DNA of 38,400 bases, taken from assembly GCF_022346185.1 (NCBI RefSeq), contig NZ_JAKRMS010000023.1, forward strand, positions 1-38,400. The letters run 5' to 3'. The position numbers and the translations under genes are program-made. The notes under the pieces were generated by a model. The model was not told where the DNA came from and made no database searches. It was given only the letters and a program-made list of their open reading frames with translations. Numbering within the stretch: position 1 is the first letter of the stretch; every line of letters starts with the position of its first letter. Shown piece by piece: positions 9,001-14,859 of the stretch. Origin of the DNA: Cellulomonas sp. ACRRI (GTDB lineage Bacteria; Actinomycetota; Actinomycetes; Actinomycetales; Cellulomonadaceae).

Positions 9001-9601
9001 CCCGGTAGACCGGCAGCAGGTCGCGGAGCCGGTGCCGGGTGGCGCGGGCGTCGCCGAGCACCAGCTCCGCGTGCTCGGTCAGCGGGATCCCGGCCGCCGC
9101 GAGCTGGTCCGCGTACGCCGCGACCTGGAGCAGCGCGGTGGGCCGCTCGTGCCGGGCGAGCTTGGCGTCCACGACCGTGTACCGCGGCGCCGGGTGGCCG
9201 GGCTCGCGCACGAGGAAGTCGGCGTACCCCGTGAACGTCCCGTCGAACAGGGCGGCCTGGCCGAGCACGTCCACGCCCCCGCGCAGCAGGTCCAGCGTGC
9301 GGTCGTGGGCGGCGGCCAGGCCCGCGACCGTGCGGTCCCCGGGCCGGGGGAGCACCAGCACCCCGCGCCCGGTGGCGGGGTCGTAGGGGCCGAGCGCGGC
9401 CAGGTGCGCGTCGAGCAGGCGCCGCTCGTGGGCGGCGCCCAGCCGGCCGGCGCGGGCCGCGGTGGGGTCGACGGTGCGGTCGACCGCAGGGGCGCGGCCG
9501 AGCGCGGCGTCGAGGGCGCGGACCACGGCGTAGGGGCACGCGGCCGCGGCGGCGAGGTCGCTCGCGCTCAGGGCGAGCGCGCCGTCGTCGAGGATCTGCA
9601 C
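5918..9601 (-). CDS. TM0106-type RecB-like nuclease fused to RNase H-like domain and SF1 helicase
   Basis: This 1227-residue protein has three modules. An N-terminal PD-(D/E)XK nuclease shows GYADFLVRE, YTVVDAKL near residue 143 and QVAAYA. One Cys lies near the N-terminus (AAACPY) and three more form a CGRCAVC cluster near 230, as in nucleases with a 4Fe-4S cluster. Around 325 an RNase H/YprB-like exonuclease domain begins with DVFFDFEGDPLY and later shows EYNAVDCGSTRLL. From about 800 there is an SF1 helicase: GPPGTGKT (~821), DEAGQ (~932), GDPQQLPQ, RMHPDL, VDRFQGQE and LNVALSRGK. It probably processes DNA ends or structured nucleic acid. The GTG start at 9601 has TAGCCT six bases upstream and no ribosome site, indicating a leaderless transcript. 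The last ~40 residues are Pro/Arg-rich and overlap the FUSC gene. Confidence 0.9.
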   Translation of the reverse strand: MQILDDGALALSASDLAAAAACPYAVVRALDAALGRAPAVDRTVDPTAARAGRLGAAHERRLLDAHLAALGPYDPATGRGVLVLPRPGDRTVAGLAAAHDRTLDLLRGGVDVLGQAALFDGTFTGYADFLVREPGHPAPRYTVVDAKLARHERPTALLQVAAYADQLAAAGIPLTEHAELVLGDARATRHRLRDLLPVYRDRRVRLQRLLDEHRTGDAPAAWGDPRYRACGRCAVCAPELEARRDVLLVAGVRSTQAARLREAGVRTIEDLAARTGPVHGVGTGTLATLRAQAALQSRQDHGDGSVLADVFDTAPIGALPAPDPGDVFFDFEGDPLYSAGEVGADGQPATWGLEYLFGLVEAPDSPGADAPFRAFWAHDRAQEKQALVDFLAYVRERRAAHPGMHVYHYAPYEKTALLRLAARHGVGEAEVDELLRAGVLVDLYATVRGSLRTGQRSSSLKKLEPLYLPTPRTGDVTTAGDSIDQYARACALRDAGDDAGWRAALAAIAEYNAVDCGSTRLLRDWLLARGADAGVHLRPHVPAVAAPGDGAADDGSADEAPEHDALVAALSAFADDPAHRAGAADPHRRTPDQQAVALLGAALGYHWREQKPFWWAHFDRLSADPADWTDPRSTFVAERVEVVTDWHTPPRARTQQRVLRLTGRLEPGSELRTGATCFGLFDAPAPEHAQVPRHATRGYAPGFTVLDVTSTGDGAAARDELLVSERLQAAWAPHDRLPMGLGPTPPPPTGTITAALRGLAERVAAGLPAVPHQAALDLARQLPPRTRSGRPLPVPADQPDGTVGAITAALRDLDGSYLAVQGPPGTGKTYTGSHVIAALVADGWRVGVVAQSHAVVENLLARVVEAGVDPAAVGKKPRPGATAAPVWTALTGSTAFGRFLAAQRGGFVLGGTLWDVTHPDRLPEGGFDLLVVDEAGQFSLANTFAASAAARNLLLLGDPQQLPQVSQGHHPEPVDTSALGWLTDGQDTLPPELGYFLDATWRMHPDLCAPVSELAYDGRLHAVPAAAARHLDGVPAGVRTVLVDHDGNAVSSVEEADRVVAEVRGMIGRAWTEDGTTRPLAPEDVLVVAAYNAQVWTLTRALAAAGLDGVRVGTVDRFQGQEAPVVLVSLAASTPEDVPRGMEFLLSRNRLNVALSRGKWAAVVVRSPRLTDYLPDSPHQLAELGAFLRLSGPDPAPVAHPRPQPPGGRAAPAPAPRRPARAPLRGP

Positions 9602-9613
9602 GCCAGGAGGCTA
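9601..9613 (-). promoter_or_regulatory. Leaderless-type -10 box of the nuclease-helicase gene
   Basis: On the minus strand TAGCCT (9613-9608) is followed by six bases and then GTG at 9601. An embedded CCTCC is the complement of a ribosome site, so it does not serve as one. Confidence 0.5.
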
Positions 9614-9660
9614 CGGGGCGCCGGGGACACGGCAGTGCCGGCCCCGGCGCGCGGGGGCCG

Positions 9661-10068
9661 TCAGGCGGGGCGAGGCCCACCCGCCCGGCGCTCCTCCAGC
9701 CGGCGCCGCAGGAACAGCAGCGGCAGCAACCAGGTCGCCAGCGCCGTGACCAGCCACACGATCACGACCGCCGCGATCCAGGTCGCCGCGCCGCCGTCGA
9801 TCGTCAGCCCGCCGGTGACGGCCGAGGCGATCAGCAGGGCGACGAACGTCGACACCAGGCCGATGCCGCCCAGGAACGCGCCGGCGTAGCGGGCCGCCAT
9901 CTTCGCGATGAACGGCGACAGCACCGCCTGGGCGACCGTGAACACGACGACCGCGGCGAGGAACCCGCTGGTCGTCAGGTGGAAGTCGTCGAGGAGCAGG
10001 GAGGCCACCCACAGCCCGAGGGCCGCGGAGCCGAGGAAGATCAGCAGCCGGATCAGGAAGATGACCAT
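9661..10068 (-). CDS. Small holin-like membrane protein (four membrane segments)
   Basis: This 135-residue protein is almost wholly hydrophobic: IRLLIFLGSAALGLWVASLL, FLAAVVVFTVAQAVLSPFI, FLGGIGLVSTFVALLIASAV and WIAAVVIVWLVTALATWLLP. It then has a basic tail LFLRRRLEERRAGG. It resembles actinobacterial proteins annotated as 'phage holin family' (superfamily IV), a name based on membrane topology and not evidence of prophage origin. No other phage gene lies nearby. The ATG at 10068 starts directly on the first membrane helix. Function is unknown. Confidence 0.7.
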   Translation of the reverse strand: MVIFLIRLLIFLGSAALGLWVASLLLDDFHLTTSGFLAAVVVFTVAQAVLSPFIAKMAARYAGAFLGGIGLVSTFVALLIASAVTGGLTIDGGAATWIAAVVIVWLVTALATWLLPLLFLRRRLEERRAGGPRPA

Positions 10069-10196
10069 GGTGGGCTCCAGCGTCCGGGCGGGCCGCGCGG
10101 GTCCGGCGGCCCCTCCACGCTGGCCGCGACGCCCGGCGGTGGCATCACCTCCGCGGGGTGACCCGCGCGGGCCGTCGCAGGCCCCGGGACCACTGC

Positions 10197-11102
10197 TCAG
10201 GCCGGTGGCGCCGGTGGTCCGGCGTCGACCGCCACGGTGACGACGGCGATGTCGTCGCGCGGGTCGCCGGCCTGGAACGCCAGCGCATCCGCCAGCACCG
10301 CCCCGGTGGTGTCGGCAGCCGTCGCGCGGTGGGCGTCCACCGCGTCGGCGAGGCGTTCGGCCCCGTACAGCCGCGATCCCCGGCGCCCCTCGGTGACGCC
10401 GTCCGTGAACAGCACCAGCGCGTCACCCGGCCCGAGCTCCAGCGCGGTGTCGACGAACGCGGGCCGGGGCATGATGCCGAGGACGTGCCCGTACGCCCCG
10501 ACGGGGCGCGACGCCTGCCCGTGCCGGCGGAGGAGCGGCAGCGGGTGCCCGCCGCTCGCGACCGTGGCGCGCCAGCCTGCGCCCTCCCGGCGCAGCCGCA
10601 CGAGCACCGCGGTGCAGAACCTCACCGGCGCCATCGCCCGCGACCAGCCGAGGTAGTTGCTGTCGAGCGACTCCAGCAGCTCGGCGATGTCGGCCGCGGA
10701 GAAGCCGCCGGTGTACCCGTCGTCGTCGAGGTAGCGCGGCGACGGCCCGATCAGGACCAGCCGCGCGAACCGGTCGGGCTCGGCGACCGCCGCCAGCACG
10801 CCGATCATCGCCGACACGGAGTGGCCGACGAGCACGACGTCCGTGAGGTCGAGCTCGTGGACGATCGCGAGGACGTCGTCCGCGTAGCCGTCCAGCGAGG
10901 AGTACCGGTCGCGGTCGTACGCCCGCGGGTCGGAGCCGCCAGCGCCGACGTGGTCGAAGGTGATGACGCGGTACGCGTCCTCGAAGCGCGGGGCGACGAG
11001 CCGCCACATGTGCTGGTCGCAGCCGAACCCGTGCGCGAACAGCAGCGGCTGAGCGCCGGGGACGCCCGAGACCCGGACGTGGTTCCGCTAGATGACGCTC
11101 AC
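10197..11102 (-). pseudogene. Collapsed rsbQ-like hydrolase / PP2C (SpoIIE) phosphatase fusion
   Basis: From GTG 11102 the frame reads V-S-V-I-stop-RNHVRV, then FAHGFGCDQHMW and on to NYLGWSRAMAP. It closely resembles the first half of RsbQ, including the nucleophile elbow GHSVSAMIG (Ser codon near 10820). The TAG at 11090-11088 is codon 5. Near 10620-10628 the sequence switches in frame to RFCTAVLVRLRR, GGHPLPLL, LFTDGVTEG and DDIAVV, the last ~140 residues of a SpoIIE/PP2C phosphatase. The RsbQ catalytic Asp and His and the phosphatase's first metal-binding Asp motif are missing. In Bacillus subtilis rsbQ precedes rsbP, so an internal deletion in such a pair explains the fusion. Re-initiation at ATG 11009 would yield 270 residues lacking the first strand. 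I judge it non-functional. Confidence 0.8.
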
Positions 11103-11114
11103 GGGGCGAGCGTA
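11102..11114 (-). promoter_or_regulatory. Leaderless-type -10 box of the broken rsbQ gene
   Basis: On the minus strand TACGCT (11114-11109) is followed by six bases and GTG 11102. This supports 11102 as the ancestral rsbQ start, upstream of the in-frame stop. Confidence 0.45.
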
Positions 11115-11151
11115 GCGAGCCCCGGTCCCGAGGACGGCCCGTGCGTGAGCG

Positions 11152-11286
11152 AACGCGTGCCTGCAGCGCGACGTACCGGGGTTCGGTGGACCCGAGCCCG
11201 CGGTAGAGACCCTGGGCCGACGCGGTGGCGTTCAGCTCGACCACGTCCACCGTCGTCTCCGCGCGCAGCCGGTCGAGCAGCGCGCG
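11152..11286 (-). pseudogene. C-terminal fragment of a GNAT N-acetyltransferase
   Basis: About 45 residues read ALLDRLRAETTVDVVELNAT, then ASAQGLYRGLGSTEPRYVAL. This matches the last helix and strand of GNAT acetyltransferases ('v.LnaT..a..lY..lGF.e...m'). A Ser replaces the usual Phe in GF. The N-terminal part with the acetyl-CoA loop is absent, and the frame runs on without a stop at the family's usual end. It is a remnant lying just upstream of the broken rsbQ. Confidence 0.6.
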
Positions 11287-11358
11287 CGGGGATCGGGGAT
11301 CGTTCCTCGAGCGAGTCGAGGTGCTGAGGGCGGTGTCGCTGAGTGGTGCGGTGTCGTC

Positions 11359-11394
11359 GAGGTGGTGCCGGTCGGCGAGGTGGTGCCGGTCGGC
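11359..11394. repeat. 18-bp tandem repeat, two copies
   Basis: GAGGTGGTGCCGGTCGGC occurs twice in direct succession (11359-11376 and 11377-11394). It lies in the non-coding remnant region between the GNAT and HTH fragments. In the leftward frame it encodes a repeated ADRHHL-type motif, but nothing suggests that this frame is translated. Confidence 0.8.
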
Positions 11395-11442
11395 GATCGG
11401 TGCGTCGTCGCGGGCGTCGGCGAGCGTCGGGTGAGCGGCTTG

Positions 11443-11577
11443 CCGCCGTTCGTGGACCTCGAGGAGGTCGCTGGCTTCGATGCGGCCGTGTGTCCCGACC
11501 TCGGTGGAGGGGAGCGCGCCAGAGTCCATCACTGTCAGCAGGTGTGGGCGGCTGATCCCGATGACGGAAGCGTCTTG
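11443..11577 (-). pseudogene. Fragment of an excisionase-type HTH (antitoxin-like) protein
   Basis: About 45 residues read DASVIGISRPHLLTVMDSGA, then LPSTEVGTHGRIEASDLLEV and HERR. This is the winged-helix pattern of excisionase-family DNA-binding proteins, which in actinobacteria often serve as antitoxins next to PIN-domain toxins. The first helix is degenerate and no start codon with a ribosome site precedes it. The residues after it are the low-complexity product of the 18-bp repeat. No toxin gene adjoins it. It is probably a decayed gene. Confidence 0.6.
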
Positions 11578-11886
11578 GTCCGGAGACCTGCTCCCTGGTC
11601 GACAGCCGCGCGGGGCTGGGTCCGGCGTCATCGAGCCGAACGACAACCGGCCCTGGTTCGAGCCCGAGCGCACCAGGGCCGCATGCCCCGCGTGGTAGAC
11701 AGTCCCCGCGCGGCGCCCGGCCGCCGTGGGGGTGCGCGGGGATCGGCATGCCGACACCGCTCGCTGGGAGGGTGCACCCGCAAGTTCCGTGCCCGGGACG
11801 CCTCGCGCGGCCGCGGCTGCTGGACGCGCTGGGCGACGACGTCGTGCTGGTGCTGGACGCCGTGCGGCCTGGCTGGTCCCGCCCCC
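11578..11886. other. Non-coding stretch within the remnant region
   Basis: I recognise no gene here. An inverted repeat GGCCCTGG/CCAGGGCC brackets about 11650-11681. A short rightward open segment near 11815-11880 encodes RLLDALGDDVVLVLDAVRPG, which looks protein-like but is too short and start-less to assign; it may be another fragment. Confidence 0.4.
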
Positions 11887-12654
11887 TCAACCCGGCCGGC
11901 GCGCCAGGTACGCCTCCGAGCGGTACGCCACGTCCACGACCCCGTCGTGCCCCGCCGCGGCCGCCAGCGCCCGCACCTCGTCCAGGACGACCGGCCCGTG
12001 CGCGGTCACCCCCCGCTGCACCTGCGTCGAGGACGCGGCCATGCGCACGAACGCGTCGACCTCGCTCGGCCGGGACCAGGTGACGGCGTGCGTGGTGACG
12101 GTGCCACCGGCGGCGCGGAACGGCCCGGCCAGCTCCTGGGCGACGTCGAACGCGCGGTAGTCGCGCGAGTACCCGGGGCTGCGGCGCTCGAGCAGGTCCT
12201 CGTACGCGGCCAGGAACGCCGACGACTCGTGGTCGCGGTTGTTCTGCAGGACCGCCAGGACGCCGCCGGCTCGCAGCGCCGCGAGAGCCTCGCGCACGAA
12301 CCGCTCCCGGTCGAGCCACTGGTACGCCTGCGCGGCGACGACCAGGTCGAGCGACTCGCGGTAGCGCGCCAGCGCCGGCTCGACGGGCTCGACGTGCCAG
12401 TCGACGAAGCCGAGCTTGGTCCGGCCGACCTCGACCATGCCGCCGGACACGTCCACCGCGACGTAGTCGTGCTCCTCGCCGAGCAGGCCGACGAGGCCCT
12501 CGAGCGCGATGCCGGTGCCCGCGCCGGCGTCCAGGACGGTCAGCCGGCGCCCGGTCGGGAGCGCTGCGACGACGTGCGCGAGCAGCTCGTCGGGGTACCG
12601 GGGGCGGCTCGCGTCGTAGTCGGTGGCCAGGTCGTCGAACTTCTGCTTGGTCAT
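11887..12654 (-). CDS. Class I SAM-dependent methyltransferase
   Basis: The 255-residue product has a Rossmann-type methyltransferase fold. It opens with YDASRPRYPDELL, followed by motif I VLDAGAGTGIALEGL (about 40-54), motif II acidic VAVDVSGGMVEVGR, motif IV LDLVVAAQAYQWLD and post-motif LRAGGVLAVLQNN. The 'A.A.HW'-like AQAYQWLD segment is typical of the small-molecule methyltransferase group related to UbiE/Tam. The substrate cannot be told. The ATG at 12654 overlaps by four bases (ATGA) the stop of the LeuD-type fragment upstream, so it was probably once the second gene of a coupled pair. It is intact, although flanked by gene remains. Confidence 0.85.
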   Translation of the reverse strand: MTKQKFDDLATDYDASRPRYPDELLAHVVAALPTGRRLTVLDAGAGTGIALEGLVGLLGEEHDYVAVDVSGGMVEVGRTKLGFVDWHVEPVEPALARYRESLDLVVAAQAYQWLDRERFVREALAALRAGGVLAVLQNNRDHESSAFLAAYEDLLERRSPGYSRDYRAFDVAQELAGPFRAAGGTVTTHAVTWSRPSEVDAFVRMAASSTQVQRGVTAHGPVVLDEVRALAAAAGHDGVVDVAYRSEAYLARRPG

Positions 12655-12866
12655 CGTGCCTCCGTCGGCGGTACGGGTGCGGTTCGGCGGGCGAGCACCA
12701 TCGCCAGGAGCCCGCCCGCGCGCACCATCTCCAGCATCATCTCGGGCGGCCGGGCGAATGGCACGGTGGTGCCGTCGGAGCGCAGGACCCCGTCGGCGAG
12801 CGACAGGTCGACGTCGGCGCCGGCGAGCGCGCCCGTGGGGGCCTCGACCGCCGGGAGCCCGAGGTT
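12651..12866 (-). pseudogene. C-terminal fragment of a LeuD-type (isopropylmalate dehydratase small subunit) protein
   Basis: The frame reads NLGLPAVEAPTGALAGADVD, then LSLADGVLRSDG, PEMMLEMVRAGGLLAMVLAR and a stop at 12653-12651. This corresponds to the last ~70 residues of archaeal-type LeuD proteins ('NIGLPviea....GDevevDl..G.i.n...g....PIPp.mleile.GGLi.yl'). Upstream of 12866 the similarity ends at once. A TGA in frame lies near 12895, and there is no start codon or the conserved swivel-domain N-terminal half. It is therefore a truncated relic. Its ATGA overlap with the methyltransferase start is preserved. Confidence 0.65.
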
Positions 12867-13193
12867 CGGAAGCTCCCGAGGGGAGACCGGCCCTCAGTCG
12901 CGTCGGCAGGCCACCGAGCGGCACAGGCTCATGTGTCAGAGTCGCAGCGCGAGTGTCGCCGCCGATCGGGCCCGGCGGGCGACAGATGCGGCGGTTCGAC
13001 TGCCTGATCGGGGCGTTCCGGTTGGCGCGTGGCACAGCGTGTTCGGTGCGGGGCTGCTGTCACTGCGTCGGGAAGGGCCAGCCGTGCGAGCGCCCGGACT
13101 CCAGGCGCCAGGTGCGGCCTCTGAGCGGCACTTCGCGGGCCGCGCTCCAAGGGAATCTGCAGAGAACCGGTGCGCGCTTCCCGGTGCACGGCG
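12867..13193. other. Intergenic stretch without a recognised gene
   Basis: About 330 bp between the LeuD relic and the tRNA terminator show no ORF with family similarity on either strand. Several interrupted open segments exist but none has a plausible start and ribosome site. It may be decayed coding sequence or a recombination scar next to the tRNA cluster. Confidence 0.4.
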
Positions 13194-13222
13194 AAGGCCC
13201 CAGGTCTGTGACCTGGGGCCTT
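13194..13222 (-). terminator. Terminator of the leftward tRNA cluster
   Basis: AAGGCCCCAGGT (13194-13205) and ACCTGGGGCCTT (13211-13222) form a perfect 12-bp stem with a 5-base loop. It begins two bases past the encoded CCA of tRNA-Val. Confidence 0.85.
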
Positions 13223-13224
13223 GC

Positions 13225-13299
13225 TGGTGGGCGATACTGGGATCGAACCAGTGACCTCTTCCGTGTCAGGGAAGCGCGCTACCGCTGCGCCAATCGCCC
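13225..13299 (-). tRNA. tRNA-Val (anticodon GAC)
   Basis: The cloverleaf starts GGGCGATTGGCGCAG, with anticodon stem CTTCC/GGAAG around loop CTGACAC (anticodon GAC), T arm CTGGTTCGATCCCAG and acceptor end ATCGCCCA. CCA is encoded (75 bases with CCA). It is last in a Gly-Cys-Val cluster and nearly identical to the tRNA-Val(CAC) 3 kb away in the opposite orientation. Confidence 0.95.
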
Positions 13300-13312
13300 G
13301 GGTGCTGCTACG

Positions 13313-13383
13313 AGGTGGAGATGGGATTCGAACCCACGTATACGGCTTTGCAGGCCGCTGCCTCGCCTCTCGGCCACTCCACC
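13313..13383 (-). tRNA. tRNA-Cys (anticodon GCA)
   Basis: The 71-base gene starts GGTGGAGTGGCCGAG, with anticodon loop CTGCAAA (GCA), T arm GTGGGTTCGAATCCCAT and acceptor CTCCACC with discriminator U, the expected identity base for tRNA-Cys. CCA is not encoded. It lies between tRNA-Val and tRNA-Gly. Confidence 0.95.
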
Positions 13384-13436
13384 CTGAGACCTCAGTCCTC
13401 AGCGACCGAAAGGCCGGCCGGGAGTGTCTGCCTCCG

Positions 13437-13508
13437 AGCGGACGACGGGATTCGAACCCGCGACCCTCACCTTGGCAAGGTGATGCTCTACCACTGAGCC
13501 ACGTCCGC
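13437..13508 (-). tRNA. tRNA-Gly (anticodon GCC)
   Basis: The 72-base gene starts GCGGACGTGGCTCAGTGG, with anticodon loop TTGCCAA (GCC), T arm GCGGGTTCGAATCCCGT and acceptor CGTCCGC with discriminator U. CCA is not encoded. It is first in the leftward Gly-Cys-Val cluster. Confidence 0.95.
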
Positions 13509-13553
13509 GCGCCTGTCCTGCCGGTTCTCACCGGCGTTCCTGGTGCGTCGAGA

Positions 13554-13584
13554 ACATTAGCCGACTTCCGAGGCGGGAGTCCAA
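13554..13584 (-). promoter_or_regulatory. Promoter of the tRNA Gly-Cys-Val cluster
   Basis: On the minus strand TTGGAC (13584-13579) and TAATGT (13559-13554) are separated by 19 bases. The -10 box is followed by TCTCG, exactly as in the promoter of the other tRNA-Val gene (16371-16380). The leader before tRNA-Gly is about 40 bases. Confidence 0.6.
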
Positions 13585-13712
13585 TTGGCTGACCACGGGC
13601 CCGGAGACCCGCGTGATGACGCGGATCGGGCCCCTCAGCAGGGGCGTCGGGGCCGCCGGCCCGCCGGGGAGGGGTCGTGCGACCTGCGCCACACCCGCGC
13701 GGCCTGGCTGGC

Positions 13713-13726
13713 TAGCGTGGTCCCCG
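13713..13726 (+). promoter_or_regulatory. Leaderless-type -10 box of pabB
   Basis: TAGCGT (13713-13718) is followed by seven bases and then GTG 13726. No Shine-Dalgarno sequence is present. Confidence 0.5.
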
Positions 13727-14859
13727 TGCCGACTCCTCACGCCGCGCCCGCGACGCCGCCCGACCCCGCCGCGGGGGTCGCCTGGTTCGGCGGCCGGGTG
13801 CTGCGCGACCCGGTCGAGCACGTCCCGGACGTCGCCCGCGAGCCCGGGCGGCTGCGCGTGCCGGGACTCTGGGTGGTGGTCGGGGACTTCGAGGGTCCCG
13901 TCGCGGCGTGGCGGTTCCGGGGGGCCGACCGTGCGGACCCGGACGGCGACCACGCGGGCCCCGCCACCGCCGCGTGGCGCGGCCCCGACCCGTCCGCCTG
14001 GACGACCTCCCTGGACGAGCCCGCGTACGTCGCGGCCGTCGCGGCGGTGCGCGCGGCCGTCCGCGAGGGCGAGGTCTACCAGGCGAACCTCTGCCGGGTC
14101 CTGTCCGCGCCGCTCCCGGCCGAGGGGGGCCGCGAGCCGGACGCCCGCGCCCTCGGCGCCCGGCTGGCGGCCGGCAACCCCGCGCCGTACGCCGGCGGCG
14201 TGCACGTGCCGGCCGGGGGAGCGGTGCCGCCGGTCTGGGTGGTCTCGGCCTCGCCGGAGCTCTTCCTCAGGGTGGAGGACGGCTGGGTCACCTCGGCGCC
14301 GATCAAGGGCACCGCACCCGGACCCGAGGGCCTGACCGCGAAGGACCGCGCCGAGAACGTGATGATCACCGACCTGGTGCGCAACGACCTGCAGCGGGTC
14401 TGCGAGCCGGGCACCGTCGAGGTCATCACGCTGCTCGGCGTCGAGGAGCACCCCGGGCTGGCGCACCTGGTGTCGACCGTGCGGGGCCGGCTGCGCGCGG
14501 ACGTGCGGGACGGCGCGGACCTCTGGGCGCGGCTGCTCGGGGCGACCTTCCCGCCCGGGTCGGTGTCCGGGGCGCCGAAGTCGTCGGCGCTCGACCTGAT
14601 CCGCCGGCTGGAGCCGGTGCCGCGCGGGCCGTACTGCGGTGCCGTGGGGTGGGTCGAGGCCGCGGAGGACGGCGGCGTCCGGGCCGAGCTCGCCGTCGGG
14701 ATCCGGACCTTCGTCTGGCGCGACGGCGTGCTGCGGTTCGGCACGGGCGCGGGCATCACGTGGGGGAGTGACCCCGACGCGGAGTGGGCGGAGACGGAGC
14801 TGAAGGCGCGGCGGCTCGTCGGGCTGGCCTCGGGCGGCGCCGGCCCGGTGGCAGGATGA
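13726..14859 (+). CDS. pabB: Aminodeoxychorismate synthase component I
   Basis: This chorismate-binding enzyme of about 377 residues converts chorismate with ammonia to 4-amino-4-deoxychorismate for folate synthesis. Visible family blocks are GEVYQANLCRVL, SASPELFLR, SAPIKGTAPG, AENVMITDLVRNDLQRVC, FPPGSVSGAPKSSALDLI and RTFVWRDGVLRFGTGAGITW. The Lys in PIKGT is diagnostic of PabB; anthranilate synthase TrpE has Ala there. The family length is normal, without a fused glutaminase, and no pabA lies in the window. GTG 13726 is chosen from the leaderless -10 box; GTG 13717 is possible. Its stop overlaps the pabC start (ATGA). Confidence 0.9.
   Translation: MPTPHAAPATPPDPAAGVAWFGGRVLRDPVEHVPDVAREPGRLRVPGLWVVVGDFEGPVAAWRFRGADRADPDGDHAGPATAAWRGPDPSAWTTSLDEPAYVAAVAAVRAAVREGEVYQANLCRVLSAPLPAEGGREPDARALGARLAAGNPAPYAGGVHVPAGGAVPPVWVVSASPELFLRVEDGWVTSAPIKGTAPGPEGLTAKDRAENVMITDLVRNDLQRVCEPGTVEVITLLGVEEHPGLAHLVSTVRGRLRADVRDGADLWARLLGATFPPGSVSGAPKSSALDLIRRLEPVPRGPYCGAVGWVEAAEDGGVRAELAVGIRTFVWRDGVLRFGTGAGITWGSDPDAEWAETELKARRLVGLASGGAGPVAG

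Noticed and set aside
6002..9889. A 1295-codon rightward open frame across the helicase gene
   Set aside because: Its product is a low-complexity Arg/Gly/Val-rich chain without motifs. The opposite strand encodes clear nuclease, RNase H-like and helicase domains. In GC-rich DNA the antisense frame stays open by chance.
9661..10068. Prophage suspicion from the holin-like protein
   Set aside because: No integrase, capsid, lysin or other phage gene is nearby, and such four-helix proteins are common on actinobacterial chromosomes.
10197..11009. A working RsbQ-phosphatase fusion enzyme starting at ATG 11009
   Set aside because: It would lack the first strand and oxyanion region, the catalytic Asp and His of RsbQ, and the first metal-binding motif of the phosphatase.
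11650..11681. GGTTCGAGCCC with an inverted repeat, resembling a tRNA T arm
   Set aside because: The 5-bp T stem does not pair properly and no anticodon arm or acceptor stem can be drawn around it.
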